Positions 52,808-59,621 of a stretch of DNA of 64,000 nucleotides are shown here, one piece after another (position 1 is the stretch's first letter; every line of letters begins with the position of its first letter). The notes under the pieces are model-generated. The model saw only the letters and a program-made list of their open reading frames with translations, did not search any database and had not been told where the DNA came from. The stretch is from Palsa-892 sp035295845 (lineage in GTDB: Bacteria; Pseudomonadota; Alphaproteobacteria; Rhizobiales; Xanthobacteraceae): contig DATGIF010000012.1 in NCBI GenBank assembly GCA_035295845.1, positions 74,019 through 138,018 on the forward strand, written 5' to 3'. Position numbers and translations under genes: made by a program.

Positions 52808-53026
52808 TCAGCCGATACCCGCCAGGATTTCCGTATCGGTCGGAAACCGCCCCGTCGCCTTCTTCGAGAAAGCGAGCCGGCCATCCGTTCGGATTTCGAA
52901 CACGCCGCCCTTCGATCGGCGGAGGCTCACCTCCGCCGACGGTAATTTCCTGAGGATCAGATCCCGCGCCGCACGGGCGCGCGGCTCGTAGCCTCACATA
53001 CCGCAATATTCGATTTCGACTTTCAT
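52808..53026 (-). CDS. Selenoprotein W-like (Rdx family) protein with in-frame UGA as selenocysteine
   Basis: A 72-residue protein if the TGA at 52994-52996 (codon 11) is read as selenocysteine. It then begins MKVEIEYCGMUGYEPRARAA, giving the redox motif CxxU of selenoprotein W (vertebrate SelW: YCGAUGYK), and after the UGA stays open to TGA at 52808-52810, ending GGVFEIRTDGRLAFSKKATG followed by RFPTDTEILAGIG, which is the conserved Rdx C-terminal half. Family homology on both sides of the UGA argues strongly for readthrough, not a pseudogene. A GC-rich hairpin starts nine bases after the UGA. ATG 53026 lies 18 bases behind the aldo/keto reductase stop, with GAAAGG before it. SelW proteins are thioredoxin-fold thiol redox proteins; the selenium machinery (selABCD) must lie outside the window. 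Confidence 0.9.
52964..52984 (-). promoter_or_regulatory. Candidate bacterial SECIS hairpin in selW
   Basis: On the mRNA, nine bases after the UGA, CCGCGC pairs with GCGCGG around a nine-base loop that contains GU, about 19 bases past the UGA; an alternative GCCGC/GCGGC stem presents the same GU at the loop edge. Bacterial SECIS elements are hairpins at this distance with an exposed G/GU in the loop read by SelB. Assignment by position and shape only. Confidence 0.6.
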
Positions 53027-53044
53027 AGGATCGGGCCTTTCGGG

Positions 53045-53968
53045 TTAGGCATGCGCGGCATCGACGGCCTGCAGCTCCTCGGGCGTGAGCGCGAGCGAAA
53101 GCGCGACAGCGTTTTCCTTCACATGCGCCGGCGAGCCGGATTCCGGAATGGAAATGACGTTGCCGCCGCGCATGGTCCAGGCGATCGCGGCCGCGGCGGC
53201 CGAGCAGCCATGCGCCGCGCCGATTTTCGCGAATGTCGGATCCTTCACGAGGCCGTTGCCGAGCGGCGTGTAGGCCATGATCGGCACGCCGTGCTGCTCG
53301 CACCATGGCAAAAGATCGCGCTCGATGCCGCGGGTCTGGGCGTTGTAGAGCACCTGGTTGGCGGCGCAGTGGTCGCCGTTCGGAATGCGGAAGAGCTCCT
53401 CCATATCGGCGACCCGGAAGTTGGACACGCCCCAAGCGCGGATCTTGCCCGCGGCGCGGAGCGCCTCGAACGCCGCCACGACGCCCGGAAGGTTCTCACC
53501 GCCGCGCCAGTGCAGGAGATAAAGATCGAGATGATCGGTGCCGAGGCGGGAGAGACTCGCTTCGCAGGCGCGCGCGGCCCCGTCTCCGCCCGTGTGATAG
53601 GGCGGCACTTTCGAAACCACGAACACGCGGTCGCGCTGGCCGGCGATCACGCGGCCGATCAATTGCTCGGAGCGGCCGCCGCCGTATATCTCGGCGGTGT
53701 CGATGAGCGTCATGCCCAGCGAAAGGCCGGTGCGGAGCGCCTCTTCCTCTTCGGCGGCGGGATGCCTGTCCTGCCCGAGATGCCACGATCCCTGGCCGAG
53801 CGCGGAGACGACGGTGCCGTTGGGAAGCTTCACGCTACGCCGTGCGCCCTCGGCAGCGGCAAGGGCCGGAACGCCCGAAAGCGTCGCCACGGCGGGCAAT
53901 GACGCGCAAAGCCCGTTGAATTGCCGCCGGCTCAGCAATGGATTGTTTCTGTCTTCCGTCGTCATCAT
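53045..53968 (-). CDS. Aldo/keto reductase with Tat signal
   Basis: A 307-residue aldo/keto reductase. Residues 14-40 (SRRQFNGLCASLPAVATLSG) are a twin-arginine signal, so the folded enzyme is probably exported. The catalytic tetrad is visible: Asp in LIDTAEIYGGG with its Tyr, Lys in VFVVSKVP and His in YLLHWRG; the NADP loop IPESGSPAHVKENA closes the barrel (consensus has Lys at the second last position). Tandem ATGs at 53968/53965 follow AAGGGA; starts further upstream lack a site. First gene of an apparent operon with the selenoprotein W gene. Confidence 0.87.
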   Translation of the reverse strand: MMTTEDRNNPLLSRRQFNGLCASLPAVATLSGVPALAAAEGARRSVKLPNGTVVSALGQGSWHLGQDRHPAAEEEEALRTGLSLGMTLIDTAEIYGGGRSEQLIGRVIAGQRDRVFVVSKVPPYHTGGDGAARACEASLSRLGTDHLDLYLLHWRGGENLPGVVAAFEALRAAGKIRAWGVSNFRVADMEELFRIPNGDHCAANQVLYNAQTRGIERDLLPWCEQHGVPIMAYTPLGNGLVKDPTFAKIGAAHGCSAAAAAIAWTMRGGNVISIPESGSPAHVKENAVALSLALTPEELQAVDAAHA

Positions 53969-54223
53969 GCGATCCCTTTGCCGTGCAGCCGACAGAGTCG
54001 CCACGCCACCGGGAAGACTAACAAATTCCGGCCGCGATGACACCACTGTTCGACGCCGGACGATTGCGACAAGAAAAATTCAAATGATGGACAAAAAAAC
54101 AGCCGCATCGTGGATGATACGAGAACCGTCACACTCACGCAGGCCAAACTGCCACACCGTTCGCGACCAAACCAAGGCGCGTGACGAGGGAGCGACGGCA
54201 TCCTGGTATCAGGGAGGAATGTC
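53969..54223. promoter_or_regulatory. Divergent promoter region between aldo/keto reductase and phasin genes
   Basis: 255 bases, AT-richer in the middle (AAGAAAAATTCAAATGATGG near 54070-54090). It ends in AGGGAGGAATGTC before the phasin ATG. No clear inverted repeat or sigma-factor site was recognised. Confidence 0.35.
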
Positions 54224-54652
54224 ATGAAAATCACCGACACAAGCTTTCCGTTCAACATGACGCAATCGGTATTTGAGTCGTCGTCCGCTTTTCGCAATGC
54301 CATGGGTCAGGCCGCGGTCAATTTCTGGAACGGGCAGGATCAGATCATCAATGCGATGGAAGACTATGTGAATGCATGCTTCGAAAGGCGCCAGGCCGGC
54401 GTCCAGGACGCGCTGCATGCTTCGCAACAGATGATCGAAGCCGAGAGCCCCGTTGAGGCCCTGCGCGAATGCCAGAAATGGGCGATGGGCAGCATCGAAA
54501 GAATGGTCGATGACGGAATTTCGTGCCAGAAGCATCTGTTGTCGATGAGCACTCTGCTGGCGCCGCCGCTTTCGCCCTCCGGCGAGCGGACCGAGACGCA
54601 GTCGGGCTCGCAAGAATCGAGGCGGAGATCGCCGTCGCGCGTCGCCGCCTGA
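54224..54652 (+). CDS. Phasin-family protein
   Basis: A 142-residue helical protein resembling phasins, the coat proteins of polyhydroxyalkanoate granules: FNMTQSVFESSSAFRNAMGQAAVNFWNGQDQIINAMEDYVNACFERRQAGVQDALHASQQM is the amphipathic helical region, and a Ser/Arg-rich tail follows. Phasin_2-type proteins in rhizobia are not always granule bound. A strong GGGAGG precedes the ATG. No PHA genes adjoin; a rho-independent terminator follows at 54732. Function as phasin is likely but not certain. Confidence 0.7.
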   Translation: MKITDTSFPFNMTQSVFESSSAFRNAMGQAAVNFWNGQDQIINAMEDYVNACFERRQAGVQDALHASQQMIEAESPVEALRECQKWAMGSIERMVDDGISCQKHLLSMSTLLAPPLSPSGERTETQSGSQESRRRSPSRVAA

Positions 54653-54731
54653 CGGTTACAGGATTCTGGCGGCAAGAATGCGGGCCGCGCACCAAGCCGC
54701 CCGCAAGCCTCTGTAAACTAACAGTTTTCTT

Positions 54732-54764
54732 GATCGCGGCCGCAAGCGCCGCGATCCTTTTTTC
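54732..54764 (+). terminator. Rho-independent terminator after the phasin gene
   Basis: Stem GATCGCGG/CCGCGATC with a nine-base loop, followed by a run of T (CTTTTTTC). It lies 80 bases downstream of the phasin stop and in the correct orientation. Confidence 0.8.
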
Positions 54765-54851
54765 TTCGGGCGCGCGCCAGCAAGGGCATGCGATCGCCGA
54801 AAGAAAATGCATGCGCCGGGGTCAGCGACCGCATGCAGTCCGGGATCGGGA

Positions 54852-54886
54852 GCAACCGGAGCGATGGCCCTGTTCGCTCCGGTTGC
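54852..54886 (-). terminator. Thirteen-base inverted repeat after the second OFA transporter
   Basis: Perfect stem GCAACCGGAGCGA with TCGCTCCGGTTGC and a nine-base loop, 16 bases past the stop of the minus-strand transporter. No U run on the minus strand; the plus side is T-richer. Probably a transcript end or boundary between the convergent units. Confidence 0.55.
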
Positions 54887-54901
54887 CGTTCTTCGTTGTT
54901 A

Positions 54902-56554
54902 TCAGAAGATCTTTGCCGCGCTCTGCAGCGTGATCCACACACCCCAAGCGAGCGGAATGCCGACGAAGGCCCAGAACAAGGCGGCCTGCAGGTCGAGCCC
55001 GCCCTTGCCGATGCCGAAGGAGCCGGAGGCCGCTGAGGTCTTGGCTCCCTGCGCCTGCAGCTTCGCCACCTGGTCGGCGCTCATGTACCACTTCTTGTCG
55101 ACGGGCTTGACCAGGTAATTGCAGATCAAGCCGATCACCAGCATCCCGCAGAGGATGTACATGGTGGTGTCGTAGAGGTGATCACGGGCAACGCCGGCAG
55201 CGAGCTGGAACTCGCGGATGTAGTTCACGACCACGGGGCCGATGATGCCGGCGGTCGACCATGCGGTGAGCAGACGCCCGTGAATGGCGCCGACGAACTG
55301 CGTGCCGAACATGTCGGCGAGATACGCCGGCACCGTCGCGAAGCCGCCGCCATACATCGAGAGAATAATGCAGAAGGCGCCCACGAACAGAAGCTTCGAG
55401 CCGTGATTGGCCGCCCACGGGGCGAGCGCGTAGAGCGCGATCCCGAGGATGAAGAACGTGTAGTAGGTGCTCTTGCGGCCGAGATAGTCGGAGAGCGAGG
55501 CCCAGAAGAAGCGGCCGCCGATGTTGAAGAGCGACAGCAATCCGGTGAAACCCGCGGCGATCGCGGCGATCGCGACTTTCTGCTCGCCGGTGAGCGCGTT
55601 GAACTTCACATCAGGGAGCCCGATCAGGGAGCCGGCGAAGATTTCCTGCAACATCGGCGAGGCCATGCCGATGACGCCGATGCCGGCCGAGACGTTCAAG
55701 CACAGCACCCACCAGATCAGCCAGAATTGCGGCGTCTTGTGCGCATCTTTCAGATGCACCTGGTGCTGCGTGATCATCGACTTCGCGGTCTCCTTCGGCG
55801 GCGTCCAGCCCTCGGGACGCCAGCCCGCGGGCGGCAGCCGATAACGGAACGCACCGACCATCATGAAGAAGAAGTAGATCGCGGCCATGGCGAGGAACGT
55901 CTCCCAGGCGCCGACCGAGGTCGGCGTCTTGAAATAGTTCATCAGCAAGTTCGCGAGCGGCGCGCCGATCATGGCACCGCCGCCGAATCCCATGATCGCC
56001 ATGCCGGTCGCCATGCCGCGGCGGTCGGGGAACCATTTCACCAGCGTCGAGACCGGCGAAATGTAACCGAGGCCGAGGCCAACGCCGCCGATGACGCCGG
56101 AGCCGAGCCACAGGAGCCAGAGCTGATGGATGTAGATGCCGATGGCGCCGAGCAAGAGACCGCCGCACCAGCACAATGCAGCGACGACGGCGGCCTTCCG
56201 CGGACCAACGCGCTCGAGCCAACCGCCCCAGATCGCGGCGGAGACCCCAAGAAACACGAAGAACAGCGTGTACATCCAGCCCATCGAGGCGATGCGCCAG
56301 TCGCAGGTGGTGGTGAACAGCTCCTGCGCGAGCGACATGTCGGGGCAGGGCTGGGCCTGCGTGATCCCGAGCGCGCGCGAAAGCGGCAGCCAAAACACTG
56401 AAAAGCCGTAGGCCATGCCGATGCAGAGATGAATGCAGAGCGCGGCCGGCGGCACCAGCCACCGATTGAAGCCGGCCTTGGCGATGATGCGTTCCTTGTC
56501 GAGCAGCCCGATACCGCCGCCCACGCCGGAAATTCCTTGGTCGATAGCTGTCAT
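54902..56554 (-). CDS. OFA-family MFS transporter (second, long copy)
   Basis: A 550-residue MFS transporter of the oxalate/formate antiporter family. Residues 30-60 (FNRWLVPPAALCIHLCIGMAYGFSVFWLPLSRALGI) open the first helix; GLGLGYISPVSTLVKWFPDRRGMATGMAIMGFGGGAMIGAPLA is the OFA signature. It is longer than the first copy owing to a loop after TM1 (QPCPDMSLAQELFTTTCDWR), a central loop, and a C-terminal extension of about 50 residues ending in an extra hydrophobic segment. Located between oxalate and formate dehydrogenase genes, so formate or oxalate is the likely cargo. GGGGGAGGA precedes the ATG. Confidence 0.87.
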   Translation of the reverse strand: MTAIDQGISGVGGGIGLLDKERIIAKAGFNRWLVPPAALCIHLCIGMAYGFSVFWLPLSRALGITQAQPCPDMSLAQELFTTTCDWRIASMGWMYTLFFVFLGVSAAIWGGWLERVGPRKAAVVAALCWCGGLLLGAIGIYIHQLWLLWLGSGVIGGVGLGLGYISPVSTLVKWFPDRRGMATGMAIMGFGGGAMIGAPLANLLMNYFKTPTSVGAWETFLAMAAIYFFFMMVGAFRYRLPPAGWRPEGWTPPKETAKSMITQHQVHLKDAHKTPQFWLIWWVLCLNVSAGIGVIGMASPMLQEIFAGSLIGLPDVKFNALTGEQKVAIAAIAAGFTGLLSLFNIGGRFFWASLSDYLGRKSTYYTFFILGIALYALAPWAANHGSKLLFVGAFCIILSMYGGGFATVPAYLADMFGTQFVGAIHGRLLTAWSTAGIIGPVVVNYIREFQLAAGVARDHLYDTTMYILCGMLVIGLICNYLVKPVDKKWYMSADQVAKLQAQGAKTSAASGSFGIGKGGLDLQAALFWAFVGIPLAWGVWITLQSAAKIF

Positions 56555-56831
56555 CTATTCCTCCCCCGATCAGTTTCGCGGGCCGAAAGGCCCGGCGCAC
56601 ATTTTTTGCGCTTGAATCAATGGGAGAGTGCGAACGCGGATTATTTGAATCAACAAACAAGACACATGCTGCGATCGAAAAAAACAATCACGCGCGGCCG
56701 GCAGCCGAACGGAATAATTTCCGATACGGGGCTTTTTAGCGCGCGTTCAATGAGTTGCGGAGCCTGAAGCTTCCCGTGGCGCCCGATAGAGTCTGTCCAT
56801 CGGGCAATGCCAGGGGCGACGAAAGTTCTAG
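56555..56831. other. Intergenic region upstream of the second OFA gene
   Basis: 277 bases between two minus-strand genes. Near the transporter start is a small hairpin CGGGCC-GAAA-GGCCCG (56579-56594) that lies in the 5' untranslated region, then an AT-rich stretch (GGATTATTTGAATCAACAAAC near 56640) that could be the promoter. No coding sequence was recognised. Confidence 0.4.
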
Positions 56832-57725
56832 TCAGCTGTCGAGCCTGGGGCTCATCCGGCGCGCCTCGGAGACGAGGGCCGCGATCAACGGCGTCGTCGG
56901 CTCGCGCTCGGGCACCACGAGGCCGACCGTATAGGCTATGTCCGGCTCGCCGATCGGAATCGCGCTGATTTCGTCGGTAAGGCCGAACGTCTCCACGACT
57001 TTCTGCGGAATCACGCTCGCCCATTTGCCGGTGCGCACATGCGAGAACAGAACGATCATGACGTTCGATTCGAGCGTCGGCTGCGGGTCGCCGCCGGCGG
57101 CGCGCAGCTGCTGCTCGATGATGCGGCGGTTCTGCATGTCCGGCGTCAACAGGCAAAGCGGGATCTGCGCCACTTCCGCCCAGGTGACTTTCGTGCGGTT
57201 TCCGTAGGGCGAATCCTTCGCCACGATCAACTGATAGCGCTCGTGATAGAGCGGAATTGCGCTCACGCGCCCGAGCGGCTCGTTGTCGAGATAGGTGATG
57301 CCGGCATCGATTTCGAGATTTTCCAGAAGTTCGAGAATTTCGATCGAGGTTTTCGACAGGATGGTGAACTGAACGTTCGGATGCCGCGTCCGGTAGGGGG
57401 TGGTGAGCTCGGCGACCGTGGCCAAGGCGGTCGGAATCACGGCGATCCGCAGGCGGCCGGAGAGGCCGTGCTTCAACGCCTTGATCTCCTGGCGCAGCGC
57501 GCGCGAGTCGCCGACGATGCGCCGCGCCCAATCAAGCGTACGCTCGCCCTCGGGTGTCAGGCCGATGAAGCGCGAGCCCCGCTGGACGAGCATCACGCCG
57601 AGCGCGGATTCGAGCTGCTTGATGCCGGCCGACAGCGTCGGCTGTGTCACGCCGCAGGCGTCGGCGGCGCGGCCGAAGTGCTCCTCGCGGGCGAGCGCCA
57701 TCAGGTATTCGAGTTTGTCGATCAT
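56832..57725 (-). CDS. LysR-family regulator of the formate dehydrogenase operon
   Basis: A 297-residue LysR regulator: helix-turn-helix at 1-60 (MALAREEHFGRAADACGVTQPTLSAGIKQLESALGVMLV) and effector domain (about 90-297). It is divergent from the fds genes with 148 bases between starts, and is close in sequence to the LysR proteins that precede formate dehydrogenase operons (FdsR type). It most likely activates fds in response to formate or a metabolite. The spacer contains a tandem repeat and a T-N11-A box. Confidence 0.9.
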   Translation of the reverse strand: MIDKLEYLMALAREEHFGRAADACGVTQPTLSAGIKQLESALGVMLVQRGSRFIGLTPEGERTLDWARRIVGDSRALRQEIKALKHGLSGRLRIAVIPTALATVAELTTPYRTRHPNVQFTILSKTSIEILELLENLEIDAGITYLDNEPLGRVSAIPLYHERYQLIVAKDSPYGNRTKVTWAEVAQIPLCLLTPDMQNRRIIEQQLRAAGGDPQPTLESNVMIVLFSHVRTGKWASVIPQKVVETFGLTDEISAIPIGEPDIAYTVGLVVPEREPTTPLIAALVSEARRMSPRLDS

Positions 57726-57749
57726 TCGTCCAGTCTTTGAACAGCTCTC

Positions 57750-57815
57750 TATCGACTATATCGACTATCTATCGAAAAGCCGCAGAAATAGGCAAGTTTG
57801 ATAGGAAAAATCTAT
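57750..57815. promoter_or_regulatory. LysR-fds divergent operator region
   Basis: Two adjoining copies of TATCGACTA (57750-57758 and 57759-57767), followed by TCTATCGA, then at 57801-57815 an ATAG-N7-CTAT inverted repeat (ATAGGAAAAATCTAT) with the LysR T-N11-A pattern. The repeats lie just upstream of the regulator start, and the box about 59 bases before fdsB. Likely binding sites for the regulator encoded at 56832-57725. Confidence 0.55.
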
Positions 57816-57873
57816 TGATCTATAGGAAACGCCATATTGTTTGGTATGCCAAGAGGCTCATTGTTTTCCCGCG

Positions 57874-59607
57874 ATGACCGTCATTATTCCCCCGCCAACG
57901 ACGCCGGGACGCGGCCAAAGTGATCAACCCACGGGCCGCCGCCGTCCGCGCCGTACGCCCAAGGGCCGCCAGGTCGAGCCGCAAGCGCTGGAAGAAGTGC
58001 AAGCGCTCCTCGTCGACCGGCCGCGGCGCCGCGACCTTCTGATCGAGCATCTGCACCTCATCCAGGACAAATACGGATACCTCGCGGCCGCGCATCTCGC
58101 GGCACTGGCGCAGGAAATGAAGCTCGCGCTGACCGAGGTCTACGAGGTTGCGACCTTCTACGCGCATTTCGACGTGGTGAAGGAAGGCGTCGCACCGCCG
58201 CCCGCGATCACGGTGCGCGTTTGCGATTCGCTGTCCTGCGCGATGGAGGGCGCGGAAAAATTGCTCGCCGAGCTGCCGAAAAAAATCGGCCAAGGCGTGC
58301 GCGTCGTGCGCGCGCCCTGCATGGGCGCCTGCGACCGCGCGCCGGTCTGCGCCGTGGGCCATGTGCAGGTGCATACTGCCACCGCCGCTTCGGTGGCGGC
58401 AGCGGCGAAGAAAAGCGCGCATGCGCACGCCTACAAGACGCCGAATGATTTCGCCGCCTATCGCAAGGACGGCGGCTACAAGCTTCTCAAGGATTGCCTG
58501 GAAGGCAAGCGCACGCGCGACGAAATTATTTCGATCGTGAGCGACGCAGGGCTCCGCGGCCTCGGCGGCGCCGGATTCCCGACGGGCCGCAAATGGTCGC
58601 TCGTGCGCGGGGAGCCTGCCCCGCGCATGATGGCGGTGAACGGCGATGAGGGCGAGCCCGGCACGTTCAAGGACCGCCACTATCTCGAGCAGGATCCGCA
58701 CCGCTTCCTCGAAGGCATGCTGATCGCGGCCTGGGTCGTGGAAGCGGAAGCGATCTACATTTATCTCCGTGACGAATATCCCGAGATCCGGCTGATGCTG
58801 GAGGCGGAGATCGCGAAGATCGAGGAGGCGGGCCTCGTGCAGCACACGAAGCTGCATCTTCGCCGCGGCGCCGGCGCCTATATCTGCGGCGAAGAGTCGG
58901 CGATGATCGAATCGATCGAAGGCAAGCGCGGGCTGCCGCGCCACCGGCCGCCTTACGTGGCGCAAGTGGGCCTCTTCGGCCGGCCGACGCTCGAACAAAA
59001 TGTCGAAACACTCTTCTGGGTGCGCGACATCGTCGAAAAGGGCGCCAGCTGGTTCACCTCCTTCGGACGGCGCGAACGCAAGGGGCTCCGCAGCTTTTCC
59101 GTCTCGGGGCGCGTGAAGGAGCCGGGCGTGAAGCTCGCGCCCGCCGGCATTTCGGTGCGCGAACTCATCGACGAATATTGCGGCGGCATGCAGCAAGGCC
59201 ATGCCTTCAAAGGGTACCTGCCGGGCGGCGCTTCGGGGGGAATCCTCCCCGCCTCGATGGCCGATTTGCCGCTCGATTTCGGCACGCTCGAGCAATATGG
59301 CTGCTTCGTCGGCTCGCACGCCGTGGTGATTCTGTCCGACAAGGACGATATGAAGGCGGTGGCCTTGAACCTCATGCGCTTTTTCGAGGACGAGTCCTGC
59401 GGTCAGTGCACGCCCTGCCGCGTCGGCACCGAAAAAGCGGTGAAGCTGATGGCGAAGGGTCCGTGGAACGAGGCGCTGTTGACCGAGCTTTCGGGCGCCA
59501 TGCGCGACGCCTCCATCTGCGGGCTCGGGCAAGCGGCTTCGAATCCGCTCGTTTGCGTGTTCAAATATTTCCGCGAGGAACTGACCAAGCCCCTGGGCGC
59601 TTGGTAA
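57874..59607 (+). CDS. NAD-dependent formate dehydrogenase, fused gamma-beta (FdsG-FdsB) subunit
   Basis: A 577-residue diaphorase subunit. After a basic leader (1-35), residues about 40-175 are NuoE-like, with four [2Fe-2S] cysteines Cys117, Cys122, Cys149 and Cys153. Residues about 190-577 are NuoF-like: GLRGLGGAGFPTGRKW and NGDEGEPGTFKDRH bind FMN and NADH, and ESCGQCTPCRVGTEK with a later Cys (SICGLGQ) hold the [4Fe-4S] cluster. In Cupriavidus and Rhodobacter these are two proteins; here they are one. ATG 57874 has a weak ribosome-binding site. Confidence 0.92.
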   Translation: MTVIIPPPTTPGRGQSDQPTGRRRPRRTPKGRQVEPQALEEVQALLVDRPRRRDLLIEHLHLIQDKYGYLAAAHLAALAQEMKLALTEVYEVATFYAHFDVVKEGVAPPPAITVRVCDSLSCAMEGAEKLLAELPKKIGQGVRVVRAPCMGACDRAPVCAVGHVQVHTATAASVAAAAKKSAHAHAYKTPNDFAAYRKDGGYKLLKDCLEGKRTRDEIISIVSDAGLRGLGGAGFPTGRKWSLVRGEPAPRMMAVNGDEGEPGTFKDRHYLEQDPHRFLEGMLIAAWVVEAEAIYIYLRDEYPEIRLMLEAEIAKIEEAGLVQHTKLHLRRGAGAYICGEESAMIESIEGKRGLPRHRPPYVAQVGLFGRPTLEQNVETLFWVRDIVEKGASWFTSFGRRERKGLRSFSVSGRVKEPGVKLAPAGISVRELIDEYCGGMQQGHAFKGYLPGGASGGILPASMADLPLDFGTLEQYGCFVGSHAVVILSDKDDMKAVALNLMRFFEDESCGQCTPCRVGTEKAVKLMAKGPWNEALLTELSGAMRDASICGLGQAASNPLVCVFKYFREELTKPLGAW

Positions 59608-59621
59608 GAGAAAGAACGGCC

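Noticed and set aside
52994..52996. selW as a pseudogene broken by a nonsense codon
   Set aside because: The UGA sits exactly at the Sec position of the CxxU motif, the only stop type that could be recoded, and the rest of the protein is intact.
52794..53435. A 213-codon minus-strand frame covering the selW locus in another frame
   Set aside because: It runs antiparallel to sense of the secure aldo/keto reductase frame and only picks up the SelW tail out of frame; the UGA-containing frame fits the family.
54084..54227. A 47-codon plus-strand frame beginning MMDKKTAASWM that overlaps the phasin start
   Set aside because: No ribosome-binding site, no family resemblance, and it runs through the promoter region of the phasin gene.
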